NCBI GenBank assembly: GCA_949289845.1
Contig: CASEPN010000001.1
Span: 368,887-432,886 of the forward strand
Source of the DNA: an uncultured Bacillota bacterium
GTDB lineage: Bacteria > Bacillota_I > Bacilli_A > RFN20 > CAG-826
DNA: 64,000 nucleotides
Direction of reading: 5' to 3'
Positions within the stretch are counted from its first letter, which is position 1; every line of letters starts with the position of its first letter. This document shows positions 51,128 through 59,537 of this stretch, one piece after another. The translations under genes were made by a program, and so were the position numbers. The notes below the pieces were generated by a model, which saw only the letters and a program-made list of their open reading frames with translations, was not told the origin of the DNA and made no database searches.

Positions 51128-51718
51128 TTACTTCAGGTGGAAGGTCAGCTCCCATCCTTCTTGGTTCAGGAAGAACGTGCTGCCCTTTCGAATGGTCGCT
51201 TCCCCATAGATTGTCTGCGGATCGAAATGGAGAGGGCTTGTCTCGCTATTCCCTTCGAGGGCCCAGGAAAGGATGCCGAACTTGTTCGGGAGGATGTATA
51301 TGTCGACGTTCTCAAGGCCTTCTCCTTGGTCGATTCGCAATTCTATGAGGTCGATGCAAGAGGAGGAGTCAAAGATAGGATTCGCCGCTGGTGCGTGGTT
51401 TCCCATCGCGTTCTTGAGGAGGCTTTGGGTGCGGGAGCGGACCTCGCCCTCCTCATCCGTGTACCAGTAGGCAACATCCTCGTAAGGGATGTCCTTTTCC
51501 TGGACCGGGGTCGCCCGGATCGTTCCATTCCAATCAAGTTCCGCGGTTCCGTGCAAGTCCCGATACGTGAAATAGGCGATCTCGTTCGTCCCCAAGGGAA
51601 TGTAGTAATTGGCGCCGATCTGTTGGAACAGAAGAAACAAATCGCAGGAAGTCAGGGAAAGCGCCCCCAATAGAAGGAGGCTCAAGGAAAGCGCTCGCCG
51701 TGGTGAAATCCTATTCAT
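51128..51718 (-). CDS. small lipoprotein LP1 of the peptidase cassette
   Basis: 196 residues. Signal peptide with lipobox SLTSC (Cys25), then a conserved about 165-residue domain: YYIPLGTNEIAYFTYRDL, YWYTDEEGEVRSRTQSLLKN, AMGNHAPA, ILSWALEGNSE and a C-terminal GWELTFHLK. Not recognised. Three intact paralogues exist in the window (also 54086 and 57250). ATGA overlap with the peptidase gene, so the pair is co-expressed and probably acts together outside the membrane. Confidence 0.8.
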   Translation of the reverse strand: MNRISPRRALSLSLLLLGALSLTSCDLFLLFQQIGANYYIPLGTNEIAYFTYRDLHGTAELDWNGTIRATPVQEKDIPYEDVAYWYTDEEGEVRSRTQSLLKNAMGNHAPAANPIFDSSSCIDLIELRIDQGEGLENVDIYILPNKFGILSWALEGNSETSPLHFDPQTIYGEATIRKGSTFFLNQEGWELTFHLK

Positions 51719-53238
51719 AAGGCCCCTTGGAGATGCAGTTCGACCTCAGAAGGATTGATCCAGATTCGAAGCTCGTTTATCACGAACCGCCCCTTGTTGG
51801 AGTCGCCGACAGCAAGAGAGGAAACATCAATTCGTAGCCCATAATGTCCAAGCGCGAAAGGAATCGTGCATGGCTTCGTCCTATCTTGCGGAATCCGATC
51901 GAGCTTCGAGGTGTAGTCCTTCACGACAACGAACGACATATTCGTCCCGCTTCTCCAACTGAATTTGAGTTCGTAGTTGTTACCATCGATATTTTCCTTG
52001 TCCCACGAACGCCAGAAAGAAACATCGAGCTCTGCGCGAGCAAGACGCACAGGGGAACGGAATTCGATCCAAGCGCTTCCGAAGTTCTCGCGGCGCGGGG
52101 AGAGCACGATGCATTCGTTCTCGTAGTTCTGAGTGCGAAGACGCCTGGTCTCGATCTCGAATGTGCCTCCCGAGGTCTCGACCGGGACGTAGTCCGTCGT
52201 GTCGAGGCCGGGATAGCCGGTGCCAAAAGGCATGTCTTCCGCAGAAATGGAAACCTCCTCCATCGCCGAGACCTCGCCGTCGGGTAGCAGGACCCAGACA
52301 TCATCGAAAGCGTACTGCCCCAGCCAGTCCATGTCGTAATAGCAAGGCTCGGAGAGCATCCAGTTTTCGTTCACGCGAAACATGACCTTCTTCTTGACGT
52401 CATGCATGGTCCGGACGTTCCACTCCTCGTAGCCTGTCACGGTGATGTAGTGGTTGCCATAGAAACGAGAGGAGGGCCCGCAGTTGATGACGAAGGGATA
52501 TCCCGCGTCGATAACGGACATGAAGAAGGCCTCGCGGTCTGGATAGACGCTGTCGATATAGTCCAGGTTCTTCATGGTCCAAAGGCCATCCAAGCCCTTC
52601 TTCTCCATCATCAGCGAAAGCGCATTGCCGAACCAAACGGGCAGCATCCCTGTCCCAGTGTCGCCCGGCCCAACGAAAACCTGGGAACAGTTCCATATCA
52701 GCTTCATCAGTTCGACTTGGTTCTCAAAGATCAAGTCGTCCTGCTGCCACTCGTATATCCAAGGGCAACCGCCCTCTCGTGCAAAGTAGTCGAGCAGAGT
52801 GAACAATGCGATTGGACCGCACCCTAGGCTTTTGCCTTCTCCTAAATTACCTTCTTCAATCAATTGCTGCCTTGCCTCGTAGAGCACATTCTCGGAAGCG
52901 GCGTGCGGAAGGTATTCATCATAGGAAGCGCTGTATGGGTAAACATTTTCCACAAACCCCGGCACAAAACGCGAGTCCTCTGTGTAGTAAGCGAGGTTTG
53001 GAGAGCCATTGATGCCAGGGAATAACTCATCTAGGTAGTCATATAGATGGAACTGAGGATTTTCTTTGTCGATATATGCGTCTCGGTTGCCGTTCACCGC
53101 GGCAAGATCAAAATCGGTGAGGCGCAAGCATCCTTTACTAAAGGACGCCCCCTCCGGCATCAAGGTTTCCTCAGGAAACGAAGGGCCACTAGAGGAAAGG
53201 CAGCAACCCGCAACCATCAGCAAACTTATGATTTCCAT
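51715..53238 (-). CDS. secreted papain/C39-like cysteine peptidase lipoprotein, copy 1
   Basis: 507 residues. A very short lipoprotein signal (MEIISLLMVAGCC, lipobox MVAGC) is followed by a papain-like domain: nucleophile candidate Cys140 in KSLGCGPIALFTLL, His263 in YGNHYITVTGY and Asn290 or Asn292 in FRVNENW. The order Cys-His-Asn matches C39/C10-type peptidases. After about residue 340, a beta-rich domain with GRFVINELRIW at the end resembles a jelly roll or adhesion module. Near-identical paralogue at 54676. Start uncertain: ATG 53253 would add MVYKD; ATG 53238 fits the extended -10. Confidence 0.75.
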   Translation of the reverse strand: MEIISLLMVAGCCLSSSGPSFPEETLMPEGASFSKGCLRLTDFDLAAVNGNRDAYIDKENPQFHLYDYLDELFPGINGSPNLAYYTEDSRFVPGFVENVYPYSASYDEYLPHAASENVLYEARQQLIEEGNLGEGKSLGCGPIALFTLLDYFAREGGCPWIYEWQQDDLIFENQVELMKLIWNCSQVFVGPGDTGTGMLPVWFGNALSLMMEKKGLDGLWTMKNLDYIDSVYPDREAFFMSVIDAGYPFVINCGPSSRFYGNHYITVTGYEEWNVRTMHDVKKKVMFRVNENWMLSEPCYYDMDWLGQYAFDDVWVLLPDGEVSAMEEVSISAEDMPFGTGYPGLDTTDYVPVETSGGTFEIETRRLRTQNYENECIVLSPRRENFGSAWIEFRSPVRLARAELDVSFWRSWDKENIDGNNYELKFSWRSGTNMSFVVVKDYTSKLDRIPQDRTKPCTIPFALGHYGLRIDVSSLAVGDSNKGRFVINELRIWINPSEVELHLQGAL

Positions 53239-53243
53239 GTCTT

Positions 53244-53252
53244 TATATACCA
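53244..53252 (-). promoter_or_regulatory. extended -10 of peptidase copy 1
   Basis: Minus-strand TG-G-TATATA ends 5 nt before ATG 53238. Confidence 0.5.
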
Positions 53253-53370
53253 TTACTTTTCAGATTAAACAAGAGATTAACCCGTTAGTTGACATCGGGA
53301 ACGCAACGTCGGGCCGGCGGCGGAATCGCAGCCGCTTCTGTGCCATACTTTGCTTGCCCCCCGCCTCGGA

Positions 53371-54062
53371 ATGGAAAAGCGAAAGAGCAAGAAGGCAAGG
53401 AGGGGCGGGGCGCCGCAAGGACCGCCGCCTCGACTTCACCGACCGCATCATCATCGAGGCATGCACCCTGGACCACCGGACCCTCGGGCAGATCGCCTCG
53501 CGGCCAGTCGATTCACCTCATCTACGCCTCCCCCGCCTCCGCGGGATCTGCTCCGAGAGGACGGTGAGGCGCCTCCTCTCCGCCAAGCCCCACCAGCTCC
53601 GGCGCTACGTCCGCTTCAGCCACCGGCTCCCTCCTACAGCGGAGGGAGGAGAGGCGCAGTGAGTGCCTTGTCCAGCCGAGTTCTGTGATCGGAAGGCCTT
53701 CCTGAACGCCATCGGCATCCGGCGGGTGCCGAAATGGTCAGGCTCCTACCCATAGCCTGACCTAGCTGGAGAGGCGGGGAGGGTGCCGCATCAGTGCTCG
53801 GACGACCGTTGCGCTGAGTTAGCCACACCTGCGCTCCGGCCCCTTTCCTCTCGCCCGGATTATGCCCCTGGGGCGCCCCCAAGGGCAAACTTTGCCGGGG
53901 TGAGCGCAACCTAGGCGCCCTTCCAGCCCGAAACACCCTAATCAGAGCCCCGGGGTTGCGACGGCTCTGTCATCTGACAAAGAGAACGCGCGTGTTTTCT
54001 GTAGTTTTCCGAATAATCGGAAAAGCGCGGGGTTTCTGAAGGGTTCTTGAGCAAATAGAGAA
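53371..54062 (+). pseudogene. IS30-family transposase remnant B
   Basis: The 847-bp gap 53239-54085 holds a decayed IS30 transposase. It starts MEKRKSKKARR, then, after a frameshift, RLDFTDRIIIEACTLDHRTL, the HTH start. A piece like ERTVRRLLSAKPHQLRRYVR resembles the next IS30 segment. Around 53660 CLVQ and SVIGR correspond to the first catalytic-Asp strand (DSVIG) but with the Asp lost. It ends in the 80-bp repeat (53980-54062). Several frameshifts and stops; not functional. Confidence 0.7.
53980..54062 (+). repeat. 80-bp cassette repeat, copy B
   Basis: Same element as at 51025: GAGAACGCGCG, the palindrome TTTTCCGAATAATCGGAAAA, then GGGTTTCTGAAGGGTTCTTGA. It stands 24 bp past the LP2 stop. 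Confidence 0.75.
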
Positions 54063-54085
54063 GCATTCCCAGCGCATCCGGCGGG

Positions 54086-54679
54086 CTACTTCAGGTAGAA
54101 GCTAAGCTCCCATCCCTCCCGGCTCATGACGAATTCGTTGGACTCCCGGTATGACCTGGCACCATAGGTCGCCATCGGGTCAAAGAGAAGGGGGTTTTCC
54201 TCGCTATTGCCCTCGAGGGCCCAGGAGAGGATGCCGAACTTGTTCGGGACTGCATATATGTCGACCTTCTCGAGCCCTTCCCCGCGGTCGATCTTCAGCT
54301 CTACGAGGTCGATGCATCGAGAAGTATCGTAAACTGGATCCGTTGCGGGCGCATGGTTTCCCAAGGCGTTCTTGAGGAACGTCAGGGTCTCGGAGAGGAT
54401 GTTTCCCTGCTCGTCGGTGTACCAATAGGTCACGTTCTCATAGGGGATCTCCTCCTTATCCACCCGGGAGGCGCGGATGGTCCCTTTCCAGTCGAGCTCC
54501 CTGTTCCAATCGGGGCTCCTGTACGTGAAACGCGCGATGACGCTCGTTCCCAAAGGAATGTAGTAGGTGGCTCTCATCTGGCAGTAGAGGTAGTAAAGTG
54601 CGTACCCGCCAGCGGCCAGGGCAAGCGCCACCGCCAGAAAAAGGACGGAACAAAGGGCGAAGCGGAAGCCCTTGCTCAT
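54086..54679 (-). CDS. LP2: partner protein with a membrane anchor instead of a lipobox
   Basis: 197 residues, the same domain as LP1 (YYIPLGTSVIARFTYRS, YWYTDEQGNILSETLTFLKN, ALGNHAPA, ILSWALEGNSEENPL, GWELSFYLK). The N-terminus differs: MSKGFRFALCSVLFLAVALA continues as an uninterrupted hydrophobic helix with no lipobox, so it should be a single-pass anchor. ATGA overlap with peptidase copy 2. Confidence 0.78.
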   Translation of the reverse strand: MSKGFRFALCSVLFLAVALALAAGGYALYYLYCQMRATYYIPLGTSVIARFTYRSPDWNRELDWKGTIRASRVDKEEIPYENVTYWYTDEQGNILSETLTFLKNALGNHAPATDPVYDTSRCIDLVELKIDRGEGLEKVDIYAVPNKFGILSWALEGNSEENPLLFDPMATYGARSYRESNEFVMSREGWELSFYLK

Positions 54680-56199
54680 AAAGTCCCCTGGAGATGCCTT
54701 TCCACATCCAAGGGATCGACCCAGACACGGAGCTCGTTTATGACGAATCGCCCCTTATTGGAGTCTCCGATCCCCAGACATCCGGTTTCAATCCGCAGCC
54801 CATAGTTGGGGACGCCGAAAGGAATAATGCAGGGTTTCGCTCTTTCTTGCGATATTCGGTCGATCTTTCCCATGTAGTCCTTGTCGACCATGAAGAGCGA
54901 GGCGGGGGCGCTTCGCGTGCCAAATTCCAGGTTGTAGGCGTTTTCCTCGATATATTCCTTTTCCCAGGATCGCCAGAAGGAAACATCGAGCTCGGCTCGA
55001 TAGAGGGGCACCGGCGAACGGAACTCGATCCAAGCGTTTCCGAAGTTCTCCCGACGCGGCGAGAGGACGATGCATTCGTCCTCGTAGTTCTGGGCGCGAA
55101 GGCGCCTGGTCTCGATCTCGAATGCGCCTGCAGAAGTCCCTACCGATACGTAATCGGGCGTTTCCACTCCGGGATAGCCGGTGCCGAAAGGCATGTCTTC
55201 CGCGGAAATGGCGATCTTGTCCAGGATGGAGACATCGCCATCTGGCAGGAGCACCCAGACGTCGTCGAGCAAATCTTGCCCCAGCCAGTCCATGTCGTAA
55301 TAGCAAGGTTCGGTCCGCATCCAGTTCTCGTTCACGCGGAACATCAGCTTCTGCTTCGTGTCATGCATCGTCCGGACTGTCCATTGTTCGTAGCCTGTCA
55401 CGGTGATGTAGTGCATCCCATAGAAACGCGAGGAGGGGCCGCAGTTGATGACGAAGGGATATCCGGCGTCGATCACCGACTTGAAGAATGCCTCCCGGTC
55501 GGGATATGCGCCATCGATGTAGCTAAGTCTCTTCATGGTCCAAAGCCCGCCCATTTCCTTCATGTTCATCATTCGCGAGATGGCGTCGCTGAACCAGAGG
55601 GGCAGCATTCCGGTCCCCACGTCGCTCGACCCGACGACGACCCATGAGCAATCCCAAACCTGCTTCATCAGCTCGACCTGGCTCTCGAAGACAAGTTCCT
55701 CCTGCTGCCATTCGTAAATCCAAGGGCACCCGCCCTCCCGGGCGTAGTAGTCGAGGAGGGTGAACAAGGCGATAGGCCCGCAACCGAGGTTCTCCCCCTC
55801 CTCCAGCTCCCCTTCTTCAATCAGTTGACTGTAGGCTTCGGTAAGGGGATTTTTAGTGGCGGCGTGCGGCAGAGGCTCGTTGTAATAAATGTCGCGAGGA
55901 TAGACGTTTTCCACGAATCCAGGGACGGAGTTGGAGCTGGATACGTAATAGGCAAGGTTCGGCGCTCCGTTGATGCCCGGGAACAATTCATCAAGGTAGT
56001 CGAACAGATGGTACTGAGGACGCGTCCCGTTCATATATTTGTCGCGGTTTCCGTTTGCGGCGTTCAGATCGAAATTCGTAAGACGCATGCATTCCTTGCT
56101 GAAGGACGCTCCTTCCGGCATCGCGACCTCTTCGGGAAAAGAGGGGCCGCTTGAGGAAAGGCAGCACCCCGCCACCATCAGTAAACTTAGTAGTTCCAT
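54676..56199 (-). CDS. secreted papain/C39-like cysteine peptidase lipoprotein, copy 2
   Basis: 507 residues, closely similar to copy 1 over its whole length, including MVAGCC lipobox, NLGCGPIALFTLLDYY, YGMHYITVTGY and FRVNENW, so the presumed catalytic triad is kept. Differences cluster in the loops of the peptidase domain (VSSSNSVPGF, SSDVGTGMLPLW) and in the beta-rich C-terminus. The frame is open upstream to 56508 through the transposase antisense, but ATG 56199 follows TG-T-TATATT by 5 nt and matches copy 1. Confidence 0.75.
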   Translation of the reverse strand: MELLSLLMVAGCCLSSSGPSFPEEVAMPEGASFSKECMRLTNFDLNAANGNRDKYMNGTRPQYHLFDYLDELFPGINGAPNLAYYVSSSNSVPGFVENVYPRDIYYNEPLPHAATKNPLTEAYSQLIEEGELEEGENLGCGPIALFTLLDYYAREGGCPWIYEWQQEELVFESQVELMKQVWDCSWVVVGSSDVGTGMLPLWFSDAISRMMNMKEMGGLWTMKRLSYIDGAYPDREAFFKSVIDAGYPFVINCGPSSRFYGMHYITVTGYEQWTVRTMHDTKQKLMFRVNENWMRTEPCYYDMDWLGQDLLDDVWVLLPDGDVSILDKIAISAEDMPFGTGYPGVETPDYVSVGTSAGAFEIETRRLRAQNYEDECIVLSPRRENFGNAWIEFRSPVPLYRAELDVSFWRSWEKEYIEENAYNLEFGTRSAPASLFMVDKDYMGKIDRISQERAKPCIIPFGVPNYGLRIETGCLGIGDSNKGRFVINELRVWVDPLDVERHLQGTL

Positions 56200-56204
56200 G
56201 CCAA

Positions 56205-56213
56205 AATATAACA
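56205..56213 (-). promoter_or_regulatory. extended -10 of peptidase copy 2
   Basis: Minus-strand TG-T-TATATT ends 5 nt before ATG 56199, the same arrangement as copy 1. Confidence 0.5.
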
Positions 56214-56332
56214 ATATTTTCCATATGCTACAAGAATGTGATGCCTTGCCGTTAAGTGACACTGGGAACACAACGCCCGCCCTGCCTGCTTCATGCTTGC
56301 TCGCCCTCCCAAGCCTCGGAAAGGAGACAGCC

Positions 56333-56905
56333 ATGAAGAAGAGAGGGCACACCCACCGCCTGGACATGGAGGACCGGATGGTCATCCAGGCATGCATCGC
56401 CAAGGGGGACGGCCTCGGGCGGATCGCCGCGAGGCTCAAGGCCAACAAGTCGACAGTCCCCGGCGAGATCGCGCGGGGTTCCACCGTCGTGCCGGGCCTC
56501 TCGGACATCTGGGTCCTAGTCGGCCGGACCTACAGCGACTTCCTCGAGAGGAGGGAGGCGAGGCCGGGCGAGTGCCTGGTCCAGCTGGACTCCGTGATCG
56601 GGAAGGCCTCCGGCAGGAGGGCCATCCTGCCAATCACCCTCCCGAAGTACGGCTTCCAATTCGGCAGGATCGTCGGGAAAGGGCGGCCCGCTTTCCCCTC
56701 GCCCGGATCATTCCCCTGGGGCGCTCGCGGGGTCAAGCTTGGACGCTTCCAACGCAACGCGAGGACGCGGACCGCCTCCGAAAGGTCCTGGTCAGCGCCT
56801 CCGCGTTGGGTTCCCGGCGTCACCTGGCAAAAGAACGCGCGGGCCTTTCTTGATTTCTTGAATATCCCAAAATTCAGAAGGTTTCTGAAAGGTTTCCTAG
56901 AATAA
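56333..56905 (+). pseudogene. internally deleted IS30-family transposase D
   Basis: An uninterrupted 190-codon frame with AAGGAG before ATG 56333. It begins like IS30 (THRLDMEDRMVIQACIAKGD, GRIAARLKANKSTVPGEIAR), then jumps to GRTYSDFLERREARPGECLV and QLDSVIGKASGRRAILPITL, the first catalytic-Asp strand. The rest of the DDE core is missing; the last 25 codons are the 80-bp repeat (NARAFLDFLNIPKFRRFLKG). A deletion derivative, unlikely to transpose. Confidence 0.7.
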
Positions 56906-56912
56906 TGGGAAG
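56829..56912 (+). repeat. 80-bp cassette repeat, copy D
   Basis: Begins AAGAACGCGCGG and ends GGTTTCTGAAAGGTTTCCTAG; the central palindrome is broken here. Most diverged of the three copies. Confidence 0.65.
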
Positions 56913-56929
56913 CAGTTTTCATCACTTCC

Positions 56930-57200
56930 CTCTTCATTTCGACCGGAAGCCAGGAACTGGCCCTCTCGGTCCATCAGGAAGGGGTAACAACTAAAGTCCG
57001 CCTGCGAATGTATCGTCACCGGGCCGCATGGGTGCCGGCGGAATCCGATTGCGTGAACATTGCTTCATTCGTCCCCAAGGGAAGGCAGTACCGGACAAAT
57101 GGCTCTCCGACGAGGTCGCAGGAGGAAAAGAAGAGCGCTCCAGGAAGGAAGGGCGGCTAGGGAAAGCACCTATGCGAAACCTTCCTTATAGGTCCTCCTA
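56930..57200 (-). pseudogene. decayed copy of the small lipoprotein gene
   Basis: Between repeat D and the LP3 gene, the sequence aligns to both ends of LP3 but not to its middle. CGGTCCATCAGGAAGG near 56971 matches the LP3 3' end, CATTCGTCCCCAAGGGAAG near 57067 matches the codons for PLGTNE, and GGTCGCAGG near 57112 matches the lipobox Cys-Asp codons. Internal deletion and many substitutions; no open frame. Confidence 0.6.
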
Positions 57201-57249
57201 TGGATGAGGCCTAGGGCACCGAAGTTCATGTTCTGCGCGTTCCCATCCC

Positions 57250-57873
57250 TCACTCATGCCTCTCCAGCCAGAAGGTCAGCGTCCATCCTTCCCGGTTCAT
57301 GAGGAAGTCGTGCCTCCGGTACCAGCCGGGCTCGTGGATCGTCATCGGGTCGAAGAGAAGGGGGTTTTCCTCGCTGTTCCCTTCGAAAGCCCAGGAAAGG
57401 ATGTAGAACGTCTGGGGAAACACGTAGATGTCCACGTCCTCCATGCCCTCCCCGCGGTCGACGTCGAGCTCGACGCGGTCGATCCACTGCGGGGCGTCGT
57501 AGATCGGCGAATGGCCGCCGGCATGGTTCCCCATCGCGTTCTTAAGGAGGGTTTGGGTGCGGGAACGGACCGCGCCTTCCTCGTCCGTGTACCAGTAGCT
57601 CACCTCCTCCCAGGGGATGTCCTCCTCGTCCACGAGGAAGGCCGAGATAGTCCCCTTCCAGCCGAGCTCCGCCGTTCCGTAGAAATCGGTATAGGTGAAA
57701 TATTCGATTTCGTTCGTCCCCAAGGGGAAGACCCGGTAGTACCCCCTCAGGGTGGAAAGGAAGTTCGGGTCGCAGGCGCTCAGGAAAGACAGTGCCGCAA
57801 AGAAGGCCGCGACGAGCGAAAGGTTCCTCCAGAAAGGGATTGCTCGGCGCCGCGCTCTGCCCCTTTTCTCCAT
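57250..57873 (-). CDS. LP3: solitary small lipoprotein paralogue
   Basis: 207 residues. Longer, Arg-rich signal sequence with lipobox SFLSAC (Cys34), then the LP domain: VFPLGTNEIEYFTYTDFYG, YWYTDEEGAVRSRTQTLLKN, AMGNHAG, ILSWAFEGNSEENPL, GWTLTFWLE. No peptidase gene is attached. GC content is closer to the core genome than in LP1/LP2. A weak extended -10 (TG-C-TAGCCT, 57879-57887) ends 5 nt before ATG. Confidence 0.8.
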   Translation of the reverse strand: MEKRGRARRRAIPFWRNLSLVAAFFAALSFLSACDPNFLSTLRGYYRVFPLGTNEIEYFTYTDFYGTAELGWKGTISAFLVDEEDIPWEEVSYWYTDEEGAVRSRTQTLLKNAMGNHAGGHSPIYDAPQWIDRVELDVDRGEGMEDVDIYVFPQTFYILSWAFEGNSEENPLLFDPMTIHEPGWYRRHDFLMNREGWTLTFWLERHE

Positions 57874-57914
57874 GCCTTAGGCTAGCATTTCGGGGTAGGA
57901 AAGGCAAAACCTCC

Positions 57915-58919
57915 TCAGAAGAGGGGCTTCTGGAAGGATTTCCGGAGGTGGCGGTACGCCTTCTCGGTCGCGACCCTTCCCCTGGGCGTGCGGTCGATGA
58001 GGCCGATCATGATGAGGTAGGGCTCGTAGACGTCCTCGAGGTTCGTGATCTCTTCCCCGATCGCGGAGGCGATGGACTCGAGGCCCACCGGCCCCCCGCG
58101 GTAGCGCTCGATGATGGCCTCGAGGTAGCGGAGGTCGACGTCGTCGAGCCCGAGCTCGTCGATGTGGAGGGCGGAGAGGGCCATCCTCGAGATCTCCTCG
58201 TCGATCGTCTCGTGGCCGAAGAAGGAGGCGAAGTCCCGCACCCTCTTGTAAAGGCGGTTGGCGATCCTCGGGGTGCCGCGGCTCCTTTGGGCGAGGATCC
58301 TGACGCTTCCCTCGTCGATGGGGGTCCCGATGACCCTCGAGGTGCGGCGGATGATGTCCTCGATCTCCTCCTCGCTATAAAAGTTCAGCTTCGCGGAAAT
58401 GCCGAAGCGGTCGCGGAGAGGGGCGGCGAGGTCGCCCGCCCTCGTGGTGGCGCCCACGAGGGTGAAGGGCGGGAGGGGCAGCGTCAAGGTCCTCGTCGAG
58501 CCCTCGCGGTTCATCACGATCTGGAGGCGGAAGTCCTCCATCGCCCCGTAGAGCACCTCCTCGACGGCCCTTGAGAGGCGGTGGATCTCGTCGATGAAGA
58601 GGATGTCCCCTTCCTCGAGCTCCGAGAGCACGGCGGCCAGGTCCCCCGTCTTCTCGACGGAAGGCCCCGAGAGGGTCCTTACCTGTCCCCCCATCTCCGC
58701 GGCGATCACGTAGGCGAGCGTCGTCTTCCCGAGGCCCGGGGGGCCGTAGAGGAGCACGTGGTCGAGGGGCTCCTCGCGCTTCCTGGCCGCCCCGATGAAG
58801 ATGCGGAGGTTCTTCTTGAGCTCGGTCTGGCCGATGTACTCGGAAAGGGTGCGGGGCCGGAGGGTCTCGTCTACCCCGAGGTCTTCCTTGTCCTTCTTCG
58901 CGTCGAGGAGGCGGCTCAT
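57915..58919 (-). CDS. ruvB: Holliday junction helicase motor RuvB
   Basis: AAA+ branch-migration motor. Walker [21 protein letters not shown], Walker [12 protein letters not shown], sensor 1 [18 protein letters not shown] and the winged-helix C-terminus ([17 protein letters not shown]). 334 aa. Starts in an ATGA overlap with ruvA. Confidence 0.97.
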   Translation of the reverse strand: MSRLLDAKKDKEDLGVDETLRPRTLSEYIGQTELKKNLRIFIGAARKREEPLDHVLLYGPPGLGKTTLAYVIAAEMGGQVRTLSGPSVEKTGDLAAVLSELEEGDILFIDEIHRLSRAVEEVLYGAMEDFRLQIVMNREGSTRTLTLPLPPFTLVGATTRAGDLAAPLRDRFGISAKLNFYSEEEIEDIIRRTSRVIGTPIDEGSVRILAQRSRGTPRIANRLYKRVRDFASFFGHETIDEEISRMALSALHIDELGLDDVDLRYLEAIIERYRGGPVGLESIASAIGEEITNLEDVYEPYLIMIGLIDRTPRGRVATEKAYRHLRKSFQKPLF

Positions 58920-59497
58920 TGCACGGTTCCTTTCCTAAGGTGGCGGAGGGCGAGGCGGAGGATCTCCTCGTTGGAGAGGTTCGGGGCGTCGATCTTGGCG
59001 AGGGCCTCGTCCACCTGCCTCGCCTTGAAGCCAAGTCCGCGGAGCGCCTCCCGCACCTCCTCGAAGCGCGCCGGGTCGTTCTTCGCCTTCTTCCTCCCGG
59101 CTTCGCTCGCGAGGTGGCCCTTGAGGTCGAGGAGGATCTGGCTCGCGGCCTTCGGGCCGATCCCCGGGAGCTTCCGGAGATAGGCGGTGTTCCCCGCCTC
59201 GATCGCGCGGTAGAGCCCGTCCGGGGTCGACTCGCGGAGCGCCCCGAGGGCGGTCCTCGGCCCGATCCCCTTCACCGAGCATAGGAGAAGGAAGGCCTCC
59301 TTCTCCGCCTTCGTCGCGAAGCCGCATAGGTAATGCTCGCTCTCGCCGAAGACCTCGTGGCAATAGACGGTCCTCCTCTCGCCCATGAGGAAATCGGAGC
59401 CGCGGGGGACGGATAGCTCGTAGGCCACCTCTCCCGCCTGGAGGGCGATCTGCTCTTCCTTCGCCTCGAGGATGGTGCCGGTCAGGGAATAGAACAT
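58916..59497 (-). CDS. ruvA: Holliday junction binding protein RuvA
   Basis: 193 residues: N-terminal OB fold ([20 protein letters not shown]), a tandem helix-hairpin-helix domain ([37 protein letters not shown]) and the flexible-linked C-terminal UBA-like domain that contacts RuvB. TATAAT ends 9 nt before the ATG. Confidence 0.96.
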   Translation of the reverse strand: MFYSLTGTILEAKEEQIALQAGEVAYELSVPRGSDFLMGERRTVYCHEVFGESEHYLCGFATKAEKEAFLLLCSVKGIGPRTALGALRESTPDGLYRAIEAGNTAYLRKLPGIGPKAASQILLDLKGHLASEAGRKKAKNDPARFEEVREALRGLGFKARQVDEALAKIDAPNLSNEEILRLALRHLRKGTVQ

Positions 59498-59506
59498 CTC
59501 TACTGG

Positions 59507-59512
59507 ATTATA
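59507..59512 (-). promoter_or_regulatory. -10 box of ruvAB; near-leaderless start
   Basis: Minus-strand TATAAT ends 9 nt before ATG 59497, in a 40-bp gap after obgE. Confidence 0.6.
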
Positions 59513-59537
59513 CCTTTCGCAGGAAGAGCCGCGCGGG

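Noticed and set aside
56187-56196. TTAGTAGTTC as another CTAGTAG element
   Set aside because: It is the Leu-Leu-Ser codons of the peptidase copy 2 signal peptide and has no 11-bp partner.
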